Positions 1-9,718 of a stretch of DNA of 64,000 nt are shown piece after piece. Below the pieces are notes generated by a model. That model saw only the letters and a program-made list of their open reading frames with translations. It had not been told where the DNA came from and made no database searches. The stretch is from positions 124,001 through 188,000 of the forward strand of contig MU867070.1 in assembly GCA_033725935.1 (NCBI GenBank), read 5' to 3'. The DNA comes from Cladorrhinum sp. PSN259 (taxonomy: Eukaryota; Ascomycota; Sordariomycetes; Sordariales; Podosporaceae). Both the position numbers and the translations under genes were made by a program. Positions within the stretch are counted from its first letter, which is position 1, and each line of letters opens with the position of its first letter.

Positions 1-383
1 ATGCTTAAATGGAATGGGTGGCGACCAAAACTGCCGTTGCTTGCCTAGCGTTCTTCGATTCGACCGGCAGCCGGCAGAATTACCACCAGCGATCTTCATC
101 TATTTTGACGAGTGTGTATAGATCAGAAACAAGATATCATTGGATGCCTCATATGACTACCCATATTTACTCGATCCTGTTTCAAGTGCCGAAGGGGTGA
201 ATAGACCAGCTTTTTGATAGAAGTCAGTTGACTTTTGTGGGCTTGTCGATGGCTTGAGATTGTTTGTGGGAAATTGGGTAGGGGTTGAAAAGCGCTCATA
301 ACCCCAGGATGAGGGTAGCTCGAGGAGAAATTGCCTTTAGGGATTCACCCTTGTCTCTCTCACTTTCTGATAACTGAGCAAAG
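1..383. other. Intergenic, upstream of the tyrosinase gene
   Basis: No supported gene is visible. The only open frame here (9-200) is short and has no recognisable motif. The last 100 bases or so before 384 should carry the tyrosinase promoter and leader, but no specific element is convincing. Confidence 0.5.
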
Positions 384-1813
384 ATGAAGACAACTTGGAG
401 TGCTCTGTTGCTGCCTTATCTCCTGGCGGGAGTTGGGGCCGACTGGACTACAAAGATCAAGGTGTATGTTATTTGCATCTTTCTTGTTTCTCGTGACATA
501 GCATGCTAATCAAACATGTGGCTGTAGGGTCCGTAACCCGGCGTACAAGCTCGATGTCGTCGACGTCCTCGCCAACGCCACCATGGCGAAGGTGGAGGCA
601 TACCTCGAGCGGAAGATTGCGGCCGGCACAAACTACGGCTGCACCCTTGACACCGTCTCTGTTCGACGGGAGTGGTATGTGTTTCCTTTTCTCCCCTATT
701 TCTCTCTGCTGTCGTAGTGACCGCTAACACCCGACCAGGAGCGATATGAGCAACGAAGAACGACAAGATTACGTCGCGGCCGTCACCTGCCTGATGAAAC
801 GCCCCTCCAAAGCTCCCAAGGACCGATTCCCAGGCGCACTCAACCGCTTTGACGACTTTGTCGCCTACCACATGACCCACGCCGCCGAGCTGCACGACAC
901 GATCCACCTTTTCCCGGCACACAAGCAGTTCGTCTGGGCGTACGAGGAAGCCCTCCGCAACGAGTGCGGATACAAGGGTTACCAACCGTACATGAACTAC
1001 GACCGGTACGCCGATGACCCCATCCACTCTCCCATGTTCAACGGCAACGCTTCGAGCATGGGCGGCAACGGCGCCCCGGACCCGAATTACAAGGGTATCC
1101 CGCAGTCGGGTCGCACACCCAACATTATCAAGTCGGGCGGTGGAGGCGGTTGCGTCACCGAAGGACCATTCAAGGAGTAAGTCTTGGTTTTTTTTTCTAC
1201 TCTACCCCTTTGTGTAAACTCATACTAATCTCGATAAAATAGTATGGTCGTCTCCCTAGGTCCGACCTCAATGTCGCCGATCCGCGGCCTGCCCAAGAAC
1301 CCCAAATCGGACGGGACGGGCTCCAACCCGCGCTGCCTGAGGCGCGACGTGAACCGCAACGCGGCTCTGGGCGCGACCGCGGCCCACGCCTACAGCCTCA
1401 TAACCGCCAACAACGACATCAACGGGTTCTACAACCAGATCCTGGGCACCCCGCCGCCCAAGAACGATCCGTACCCCTGGGGAATCCACACTGCGGGGCA
1501 TTACATCCACGCCCACGACCCCGGCGCGGACCCGGCCACCTCACCCGGTGATCCCGTTTTTTACTTTCATCACGGGTCGGTCGATAGGCTTTGGTGGATC
1601 TGGCAGATGCAGGATCCCGAGGTTAGACTCAACCAGGTTCCGAACTTTAGTAATGGAGGTCATATGGGGCACGGAAGGACAGTCAAAAGGCAGATGGATC
1701 CCAACAAGACGATTATTGATTTGGAGTGGTTGACGGATGTGCCGATCCCGCTTATGGATGCTCACGATCAGTTGGGAGGGGCCAAGGGGCAGTTCTGTTA
1801 TGTTTACATTTGA
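384..1813 (+). CDS. Secreted tyrosinase-like copper oxidase (4 exons)
   Basis: Type-3 copper oxidase that would oxidise phenols or catechols outside the cell. Exons read 384-463, 528-674, 739-1176 and 1243-1813, giving about 411 aa. All three introns are GT-AG and keep frame. The product starts with a signal peptide (MKTTWSALLLPYLLAGVGA). CuA lies around residues 115-150 (YHMTH, then HLFPAHKQFVWAYE). CuB lies around 300-340 (GIHTAGHYIH, then FYFHHGSVDRLWWIWQ). The block WSDMSNEERQDY after intron 2 is typical of fungal secreted tyrosinase-like proteins. The length fits the short secreted class rather than long intracellular tyrosinases with a C-terminal cap. Whether it is a true monophenolase or a catechol or o-aminophenol oxidase cannot be told from sequence. 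Confidence 0.92.
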
Positions 1814-2118
1814 TGAGTTTTGAAAAAAAAGGGGGTAGGAATTGTTCAAGTATGTAAGGGAAGAGGGGATGAGTGGGAAGGCGGTCGGTCTGCCGTGGTT
1901 TCTTCGCGGTGCATGTGATGGATTCGTTCAATGCACATTTCCCACTTGTATTCGTTGTTCCAAATCATATTAGTGCTTCCTTTCTTTCTTTTTCTTCTTT
2001 CTTTCATTCATTTTTTGGCTAAACACGGGTGTCGTTGCTTCGAGTTGTGATCTTGTGATCTTGTGAGCTTTCTTTGTCTCCATATGAAATCATGAAATAT
2101 TTATCTTGCGAACAAAAG
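1814..2118. other. Intergenic between convergent genes
   Basis: This is 3' untranslated territory of the tyrosinase and of the convergent Zn2Cys6 gene. It contains a T/C-rich stretch around 1978-2010. Nothing else is seen. Confidence 0.5.
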
Positions 2119-3066
2119 TCATTCCTCCTGTGCCTCTCTGACCGCCTGAACAATAGCGCCAAGCTCTTCCTGTATATTCTGCATCGCCATGTTCTGGCAG
2201 GTCGTCGCTTTCCCTTCCCCAGCCAGGTAGGCACCCATGCTGTGTAGCGCCTTTTCTGCTTTCCGCAGTTCTCTTAACAAAACAGTCCTCTGTATTGTCG
2301 TTTGGTCGTCGGCGTCCAAATCAAGTATGCCGAGCTGCATTTCCATCGGCCGCAACGGGACAGCACCCGCTACCCCTTCTGTTTGTCCCTGTCCTGTGAC
2401 TCCTGCTCTGTACCAAAAGATAATCTTGGAGACAATGGCGCCGTGTAGAAGAGCGATATGTGTGTCCTTCGCACATGAACATGTAAGTAATGATGTGAGT
2501 CTTGCCAATGCCGCCTGATTGGCAACCAGAACCGTGTCAAGGGTTGGGATGCTGAGAGGATCTGCTTGATGATCGCCGGCAGGGCTAAGATAAAGAGACT
2601 GCAGAATGGACATGGCTTCCATCTCGCAGTTGTGGTTGGCGGGTGCACAAGACTGCTGTATAATTGATGCCGGCGGCGTTATCCAGGCCGGATTTGGGTA
2701 GGATAATCCAATTTTATCCGTGTTAAAAGGGATGTCCATTCCCATGTCTCGATTTAGCCAATGGCAATCCTCAAGGTCGTCACTGTAGTCCGGATATAGT
2801 AGAGCTGTAGGCTCGTCCATGGCGGCGGCCGGGGTTGGTTCTGCTGTCGTCGTCATCTCCGGTGACCGCTCAATCTTTTTGTGGCCTGTTCGCTTGCCGT
2901 GTCTTCGTGAAGCGCTGTAGCGACACTCGCCTTCGTTACGTTCGGTACAGCGCTCGCATGGCTTGGTCCTGCTGCACTTGACTTTTGCTGTTGTGCACGC
3001 ATCACAGGCGAGTCGGAGACGTACGGCCTTTTTTGCAGGCTGGACTGAAGTTTGGCATGATTGCAT
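2119..3066 (-). CDS. Zn(II)2Cys6 transcription factor, AflR-like
   Basis: Nuclear DNA-binding regulator, 315 aa, single exon. The binuclear zinc cluster is complete near the N-terminus (C21, C24, C31, C37, C40, C48; spacing C-x2-C-x6-C-x5-C-x2-C-x7-C). It is followed by a basic stretch (SRRHGKRTGHKK). The middle and C-terminal part (about residues 160-300), with a CSCAKD motif and a helical IVSKIIFWYRAG segment, resembles the aflatoxin-regulator (AflR) type of C-terminal domain, which often occurs in secondary-metabolite cluster regulators. No biosynthetic backbone gene is adjacent; the nearest is the PKS about 26 kb away. A link to the neighbouring tyrosinase or HET gene is possible but unproven. 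Confidence 0.85.
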   Translation of the reverse strand: MQSCQTSVQPAKKAVRLRLACDACTTAKVKCSRTKPCERCTERNEGECRYSASRRHGKRTGHKKIERSPEMTTTAEPTPAAAMDEPTALLYPDYSDDLEDCHWLNRDMGMDIPFNTDKIGLSYPNPAWITPPASIIQQSCAPANHNCEMEAMSILQSLYLSPAGDHQADPLSIPTLDTVLVANQAALARLTSLLTCSCAKDTHIALLHGAIVSKIIFWYRAGVTGQGQTEGVAGAVPLRPMEMQLGILDLDADDQTTIQRTVLLRELRKAEKALHSMGAYLAGEGKATTCQNMAMQNIQEELGAIVQAVREAQEE

Positions 3067-3473
3067 AATTGGTCCTGGCGGTCAATAAAAAATTGACATG
3101 AAAAGTGATTGAAAAATGATTTACAATTATACCAAAGATCGGAGTATCGGAATCTACATCGGGAAATCGGCGCTGTTGTCGGGATTTTCCAGGTTGGGAA
3201 GGATCCGAATGGTCAAAAAGTAGGATTTGTCAGGTTCGCTCTCAGAGTACTTGGCATACCTATCGTTTGGGGTCCATCTCACACAATACAACCACGGAAA
3301 GCGGCAGTGACGATGAAGCCAAGAAGAAGAGACGTTGATTGCCTAAAAAAAGGACTAGCTTACAGATTCCAATGTCTCTTTTTCAATTATCCGTCCACTC
3401 AAGCATGAATTCACTTACCCCGCATTCCTCTGTCACAATCTCCGGTTCAAAACAGGACCTGTAAAGCGCCGCC
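3067..3473. other. Divergent promoter region, Zn2Cys6 gene / HET gene
   Basis: About 400 bases between two divergent start codons. No supported coding sequence. The open frame at 3109-3408 has no recognisable content. Confidence 0.5.
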
Positions 3474-5498
3474 ATGACATCCATCTCTACCTACCGGCCT
3501 TCATCGGATGCAAAATATGAGATCGATATACCTGTCTGCCAACTTTGCCTTGATCTTCTTCAGGCTCTCTTTACGGGCACATGGGTCTCAAGAACACGGT
3601 TGGATCAGAAGCACCACGAAACGCGAGATGCTCTCGAGTGTTCTGCCAGGAACGGATGTCCCATCTGTCAAATGCTCGCCCGGGAAATGGAATACATGGA
3701 CTACGACAAGTACAAAGTCAATGAGCGATTCTACACGCCGAATCAGGGATTCTACTACCAGTTTTGGATCACGCCAATATCCGGTGGGCCGTCCGTTGTG
3801 GTACCGATCGCCTTGCTAAGGGGCGCCATGATCCCAGGAGCAAAGTTCGTTTTGAGTGCCGCCTTTCCGCAACTGAATTTTGGAGGGCCCTTTGTGGTCC
3901 CCGTGCCAAACTCATACCCTACTACGGATGAAAATCTCGAGGTCACCAGGGGCTGGATGTCGCGCTGTTCCAACGACCATGCTGTATGCACCCGCACCCG
4001 CGGGAACGGGCCTTTACCGAGGCGCGTTTTAGACATCTCCAACGCCGACCAAGGCAGCGTCACTCTTTATCAGTCGAATCGACAAGAGATAGCGCCCTAT
4101 GCTACAGCGAGCTATTGTTGGGGCACCACACCGGCGCTCAAAACAACCGTGGATAATCTGGAACAGCATTGCAAGGGTATAGAGCTTTCATCAATCCCGG
4201 AGACGTTACGAGATGTCATTGTCTTTGCTCGTGCCCTTCGATTTTCCTATCTATGGATCGACGCTCTTTGCATCGTTCAAGGTGACGGCGGCGACTGGGC
4301 CGAGCACGCGAACAGTATGACGGATATCTACCATAACTGCATCCTCAACATCGCTGTATCCGACGCCCCAAACGGCAATTCCGGGGTAATTCGCAAATGG
4401 AAAGACAGCGCCGTACGAATAGGAAAAGCCTCAACCTCAATCATGCCCGAATCTGAGATTTTCGCTGTGAGCGGAGTTGTTCCCGTGTATCCTACTTATG
4501 CTCGCGAGATTCCGACTCATCTAAGTAAGCGAGGCTGGGTCTTTCAGGAGACTCTCGTATCGGCAGCAACTCTTTACATTACGAGCAGGGGTCTTGGTTG
4601 GGCCTGCTGTTCTGAGCGCTGCCCCCCGGGTGAGTGTATGATTCCTTACCCTTCTCTTGAAGAATTTGGCGACAGACCGATAGACAAGAGGGCATGGGCC
4701 AGAGATGTTGAACTCTGCGGTGAGGCTACCCTTGATAGTGAATCAAAGCTCATCCAGCTCCGACGACTGTATGGCTGGGTGCGGGAGATCTCTAAAGGTC
4801 GTCTGACTTACCCTACCGACAAGCTGCCATGCATCGCTGGGCTTGTCTCGCGCATAGCTACGGCAACTTCGGCAACTTACGTCGCAGGTCTCTGGAAAGA
4901 GGATATTGCCGCCGGCCTTACCTGGTTTGCCCTTTACCAACAGCCCCTTACAAGGCACAAAGATGGGGCACCGTCATGGAGCTGGTCGTCGGTTGACGGG
5001 CGACTGGATTATCCCAACCCTTTTCTCCGCGATAACGAGAATCCTGGCATCCTGTCACCTATTGAAGGGCTCGAGTTGGAGTTGGTCGATGCGATAGTAG
5101 ATGGGATAGATCCCGGGCCATTCGGGCGTGTGCGTGCCGCCCGTCTTACCGTCTGTGGAACGATATGGCCAGGCACATTACGCACCGTGGCCGACCCACA
5201 AGGCACAAAGAGGACTATGTTGGATGGGCCATTCGACAATATATATCGTGCAATCCCATTCATTGATGAGTTGAGAGACTGGGGGAAAGGAACCTCGTGC
5301 TGGATTTTGGGACTGACAAGGATTTACGAAGAGAAGAGTTGGCGAGGTCGAAGATGGTATTATCTTTTCTTCTTGGTGATTGAAGAAACGGGTGTAAGCA
5401 CCAACCAATTCCGTCGTCTTGGTTTGCTGCAGGCCGATACGGAATTGGATCAGGGAATTTCTGAGCCTGGTATCAAGAGGACCCTGGTATTGGTGTAG
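3474..5498 (+). CDS. HET domain (heterokaryon incompatibility) protein
   Basis: Single-exon protein of 674 aa. A Cys pair near the N-terminus (CQLC) and a later CPIC motif match the usual N-terminal region of fungal HET proteins. The HET domain lies about residues 205-360: ATASYCWG, then LPETLRD-like spacing (SIPETLRDVIVFAR), YLWIDALCIVQ, and WAEHANSMTDIYHNC. The HET domain is known to trigger programmed cell death on recognition of non-self in fungi. It is a large, fast-evolving family, so a specific locus name cannot be given. The C-terminal half (from about 400) has the usual conserved tryptophan-rich tail (RAWARDVE, PSWSWSSVDG) and no NACHT, WD40 or ankyrin partner domain. Confidence 0.93.
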   Translation: MTSISTYRPSSDAKYEIDIPVCQLCLDLLQALFTGTWVSRTRLDQKHHETRDALECSARNGCPICQMLAREMEYMDYDKYKVNERFYTPNQGFYYQFWITPISGGPSVVVPIALLRGAMIPGAKFVLSAAFPQLNFGGPFVVPVPNSYPTTDENLEVTRGWMSRCSNDHAVCTRTRGNGPLPRRVLDISNADQGSVTLYQSNRQEIAPYATASYCWGTTPALKTTVDNLEQHCKGIELSSIPETLRDVIVFARALRFSYLWIDALCIVQGDGGDWAEHANSMTDIYHNCILNIAVSDAPNGNSGVIRKWKDSAVRIGKASTSIMPESEIFAVSGVVPVYPTYAREIPTHLSKRGWVFQETLVSAATLYITSRGLGWACCSERCPPGECMIPYPSLEEFGDRPIDKRAWARDVELCGEATLDSESKLIQLRRLYGWVREISKGRLTYPTDKLPCIAGLVSRIATATSATYVAGLWKEDIAAGLTWFALYQQPLTRHKDGAPSWSWSSVDGRLDYPNPFLRDNENPGILSPIEGLELELVDAIVDGIDPGPFGRVRAARLTVCGTIWPGTLRTVADPQGTKRTMLDGPFDNIYRAIPFIDELRDWGKGTSCWILGLTRIYEEKSWRGRRWYYLFFLVIEETGVSTNQFRRLGLLQADTELDQGISEPGIKRTLVLV

Positions 5499-6330
5499 GG
5501 GGAAAACATGGACGATGCCCAAGAAAGGAGTCACCCCTCTTTGACCTACTCTACGTGTTCTGTCTGTCAGCTTCTTACATAGCGGCCCCTGCATGTGGCT
5601 TACATTGTGCATCATGATTCTCGCCAAGCCTGCGGTCTCAGTCCACTGCAGCACGCCCTTTGATGCTCAACCTCCCATGGGCGCTCCCATCACTCCCGTC
5701 AGATCATGAAAAGAAAATCTCATGCGATCAACGATTGGCCTTTCCGACAGGCTGAGACACTCTGAAAAGTGTGATTAAAGGTGCATATTACCGGCGATCC
5801 AATAATTGTCCGCTGCGTGGCCCCTTTTTTCGGGCCGCCATCGTCGTCAGCCCTCACCTTCTCCGGACCCGAAAGCGTGCGGCGAGGTTGCTTGGGTTTC
5901 GACCCACACGCAACTAAAACAGCCCCTTTTGGCCTTGTGTGACTTTGACCCCAAAGTCACACGCAGAAAGCGGTCGACTTGTAGAGCAGCCGCAGACAAA
6001 CAACTTTGCGGATGATCCGAGAGCCGGCATATCACCGCGTGCAAACATATACCTACATCCAAAAAATATGTTTCAGGTTCAGTGGAGCAACAAACTTCAA
6101 GAATGTGTATATAACAACCTTCTCTTGCCCTCTCCTTTGCGATAAACTCATGCATACGCTATCACAAACACACATCTAATCAGACACTACCACTTGAAAC
6201 TCACTCATTATCTACCTGACTGCCTACCACAGTTTAGACAGCTTCTCACATAACACCTAAACACTCATTAAACAACCACCAGTCTACCCTTCCACATACT
6301 TTACAACAAAGCACCAATCCAAAAATAAAA
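5499..6330. other. Intergenic, probable promoter and leader of the secreted-protein gene
   Basis: No supported gene. The last 180 bases or so are C/A/T-rich with many CACT, CTAC and TACC runs, typical of fungal 5' leaders before highly expressed genes. Antisense and short frames here carry no motifs. Confidence 0.4.
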
Positions 6331-6993
6331 ATGGCAACCCTCACCATTCCCACTACACTCCTCCGAGTCCTCTCCCTCGCAACCCTCTGCCTCGCCGTAG
6401 AGCGCTCCGTAACCCCTCACGACCTCTACTCCTCCTCTGTCGGCGTACTGGGCTGCAAGATCGACACAAACCGCGTCGCCTACTTCCCGGACGCCATAGA
6501 CTGCAACAACATCTGCGTGCGCGTGACCAACGCCGGCCGGACCCTAGACCTCTTGCGAATCGACCAGTCCGGCGGCGCCTTTGACATCTCGTACGACGCC
6601 TGGAACTTCTTGTCCACCGGCTCGAGCGCGATCGACGAGCCGACGACCGGAGGAGGGATCAACATGCAAGTCGAGGACGTCCCCGCCGAGAACTGCAAGT
6701 CCCTGCTCAACGACGGGAGCCTGCCATTCTCGGCGGCCAACAGCATGAACTTTATCAGCAGCTGCCTCTCCCAGCCCGACAGCTTCGTGGCCAAGAACTT
6801 TAAGCTGTTCAACATCCAGGACGCGAGCTGCGAGTGCGGGTTCGACGAGGAGTGCACGCTGGACCTGAACGTCAGCAACCAGCCCAGCTGCCCTAACCAG
6901 CTGGGAACGGGCAAGGAGCTGCCTGATTCCGTCTTCAACATTGAGTTTGGCACGGGCAAGAAGGTTGCCGCTGCTGGACAACCGGTCTGTTAG
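6331..6993 (+). CDS. Small secreted cysteine-containing protein, widespread fungal family
   Basis: 220 aa, single exon, ATG in an A-rich context (aaaataaaaATGGC). A hydrophobic signal peptide covers about residues 1-22 (ends near TLCLA). The mature region has about ten cysteines and blocks such as SSVGVLGCKI, CNNICVRV, LLRIDQSGGAFDISYDAWNF and SAANSMNFISSCLSQP. I recall this pattern from uncharacterised secreted proteins of many ascomycetes; I do not know a biochemical role. The DQSGGAxDISYDAWN block might belong to a double-psi beta-barrel-like (expansin or barwin-like) fold, but this is inference. No GPI signal is seen at the C-terminus. Confidence 0.8.
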   Translation: MATLTIPTTLLRVLSLATLCLAVERSVTPHDLYSSSVGVLGCKIDTNRVAYFPDAIDCNNICVRVTNAGRTLDLLRIDQSGGAFDISYDAWNFLSTGSSAIDEPTTGGGINMQVEDVPAENCKSLLNDGSLPFSAANSMNFISSCLSQPDSFVAKNFKLFNIQDASCECGFDEECTLDLNVSNQPSCPNQLGTGKELPDSVFNIEFGTGKKVAAAGQPVC

Positions 6994-8280
6994 ATTTTTT
7001 TCTTTTTTTTTTTTTTCTCCTTCCTTTTTTTCCAGACAAAAAGGCAAATCGTGTATGATTGGATAAAGTTAGATACCTGCGGAATTGTGTAACGAAATGA
7101 CGAATTTATGACTTTTCTTTTACTTTTTTTCCTTTTCGTCTGAATTATTCTGGGGACGGGTCTTGTTTTTGGGTCTGAAAACAAAAGTCGTGACGGGAAC
7201 GAGTGAGTTGTCTGTTTTCCCATGTCGTGCAACATGCGGCACCCCGGAATCCTATGTCACACCGTGCCGGAATTAGTAAAATTTCTCTCAAATGAAATAT
7301 GATGGATTTCGAGATACGCAAGCCATATGCAGTACAGAATACAGTTACATTATAGCAATGTGCGAGTTCCAAAACGTCGGTTAAAATCTTGTATTGTTGG
7401 GTCGACGAGGGAAATTTTTTGCCGTTTTCGGACTGGTTTGTGGGGTATGAAGTTGGAATCCTAGAACCTACCCCCCCTCCCCCCCAACATCTTACTACCC
7501 AAAAAAAAAACCGAAAAGCAAGCCGCCCCACTTCTTCTGGCATTTTTGACCTTGTTTGAAAATAACTTTTGGGAATGAAAGGTTCAGAGTGTTGGGTGAT
7601 CAGTTGGGGCGATAGCACGCAAGAAGTGGTTGAAAGGCGATGAAAAGGTCTGCAGCATCGCGGAAGAGGACTGCGTGTTGGAGCAGCCGCCACGGTGCCG
7701 TTCTGAGCGTTGAGTGACTGCCTCCCACGGTCCTACCCCAAAAACGGTTTAGGGTCTAACGACTTCGCCCTTGTAAACTTGCAAGGCAAGGAAAAGGAGC
7801 CCTTTTGCGGTGGCTCAGTTAGCCACAGTGGCTTGTAAATTAGTCAGCCAGGTGGTCCACCCACGGCTCATCCCATTGCGGGACGTGGTCTTCACAGTGG
7901 ACTGCACCAGGGGTCACCGACCTGAAATCTGGGCACAGTCATCCAACACCAAAAGGCTAGATTCAGGACCAAAACGTCAGCAGCGAGACAAACGCTGTGA
8001 CGATTTTAGTCCAAGATGAACCGCCTGGACCCACTTTTCACCTTGCTTCAAACTCTTGAGAAAATCACGGCTTCATCATGGTAACAGCGCGTTCCTGGCA
8101 CCGGCCAATATACAGGCACTAAGAAGTGTGGTTGTATATAAAAAGGGATCGCTATCCGTAGCCCTGATAGATAGACTTTCAAAAACAACAATAATCCCGA
8201 CCACCAAGTCCATAATCACAGACCCTCCTCGCATCCCTCGGCTCATTCTCAACATTGTCGTCCCACTAAAAAAAAGCTAA
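6994..8280. other. Gene-free stretch, T- and A-rich tracts
   Basis: Starts with a T-rich 3' untranslated region (6994-7033) and has C-tracts near 7471-7485 and an A-tract near 7500. No coding sequence with recognisable content is seen on either strand. It leads into the transposase relic at about 8281. Confidence 0.45.
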
Positions 8281-9090
8281 AGATCATCCAAAGCGCCGTT
8301 CTTCATCAATCGATCAACTCAGACCCCTATCGGCACCAACCTGTCCCTCTTCTTCGGAATAGTCAGCAATAAGACGGAAGATGCCTTCAGATTTCTTTTC
8401 CAGGCCACAAAGCAGATCAGGAGAGTCCTCGGTATGCCAGATCCATCGGTAAATAGTCACAGACTACGCTATCGGGATGAAGAAGGCATTGTCAGAGATC
8501 TTTCCTGATTCTCAACAACAGATCTGCATCTTCCACATCCTCAAGAACATCTTGGTCAACGCAAAGAAGAAGTGGGTATACAGCGATGATGGTGTTGAGG
8601 TGGTTGATTCTGATGATGAGGTGGAAAGGCAGTGGGTAGAGAGCGACCGTCTGATGATCTTGACCATGCTGATACCATATTTCTCACTACTTTTACGTAC
8701 CGAGATTGATGGTGGTGAGGATCTCAAGATCCCGAAAGGTCGCCCAGAATGCCCACGGTCTCACCAGAGACTCTTCAAGTGCGTCATGTTCGCCAAGACC
8801 GAGAGAACCCTCCTTCAGACCTGGAACCTTTTTCGCCCGGGAATTTGAGCCTCAAAAAAGCTATCCTTCGGTATATCATCAAGATCTGGATGATCTCAAA
8901 TATGGCGAGATGCTCGTCACAGCTCTGGCATCCAGCTTGGTCACCCCAAGGTGGCTTGAACATTATTCAGGGTGGTGGTCAAACGGGTGTCAGAGATGAT
9001 GCTGTCAAGAACCATGTGTTTGGGGACAATACAGCGTTTGACGATAACGTCAGAGCGACAGAGAGCAGGAATTGGAGCATCTCTCTGGGG
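8281..9090 (+). pseudogene. Degenerate MULE-type transposase fragment
   Basis: Conceptual translation in changing frames recovers the core of a Mutator-like (MULE) transposase. The first part (about 8320-8450) reads TPIGTNLSLFFGIVSNKTED and continues to MPDPSV. After a frameshift near 8450 the frame continues with VTDYAIGMKKALSEIFPDS and ICIFHILKNILV at 8456-8570, the conserved D...H region of the MULE domain. A later piece (about 8780-8920) gives VMFAKTERTLLQTWNLF and FEPQKAILRYI across further frame changes. Stops and shifts make it non-functional. Neither terminal inverted repeats nor a full-length N-terminus were found by eye, so the element boundaries are unknown. Confidence 0.75.
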
Positions 9091-9718
9091 CCATAAGCGT
9101 CATCAAGGACTTTGACTCTCTCTCGATTGACGCTGTCGAGAAAGCTGCGGACCAGGCAATTGCAGACAGCAAAGAGCGCCTTGGCAAAAATATGAAGATG
9201 CTGTAGAGAAGCAGGAAGCTGTGGTCAAAGCACAGGAGAAGTACATTCAAGACATTAAACAAACAGATAGATGTCTATGAATCGTTATGGGAACTTGTTG
9301 AACCAAGCTGGCGACCCTGAGAATGATAGTCAGATTAGTTAAAACTTTCAAACCCTAAAGATGTTGCCACTCTTGACTGTGATCCTTGTGACAGTGTACC
9401 CGGAGAGAGAGATCTAAATTGAGGAAGTGGAGTGGGAGGGGTTGAAAATGTAAAAAGGTAGAAACGTGTAGAAGTGTGTGTGCTCGAGGATGAAGCCAAA
9501 GAGGTGTGGCTGACAGAATGAGGGTCAAGCTTGGGACTGCTGTAACGGGCTGGAAGGTGAAAGAGACCGTCTGGGAGAGACAGGTAACAACATGTGAAAA
9601 CTGCAAGGTCGGGACATGGGGGACAGACAGGGCAGTCAAGATGCATTTCGCCTGAGGGACGATCCCCTAGAGAGATTCTTCAGCAGAATACTAGGGATCA
9701 TTGCAAGTATTCCTCCTC
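9091..9718. other. Gene-free stretch between transposon relic and giant gene A
   Basis: About 9066-9260 can be read as a short charged, coiled-coil-like peptide (EQELEHLSGAIS, then KAADQAIADSKERLGK) that may be a further fragment of the element. The rest has G/A-rich low-complexity sequence (9415-9480) and no supported gene. Confidence 0.35.
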
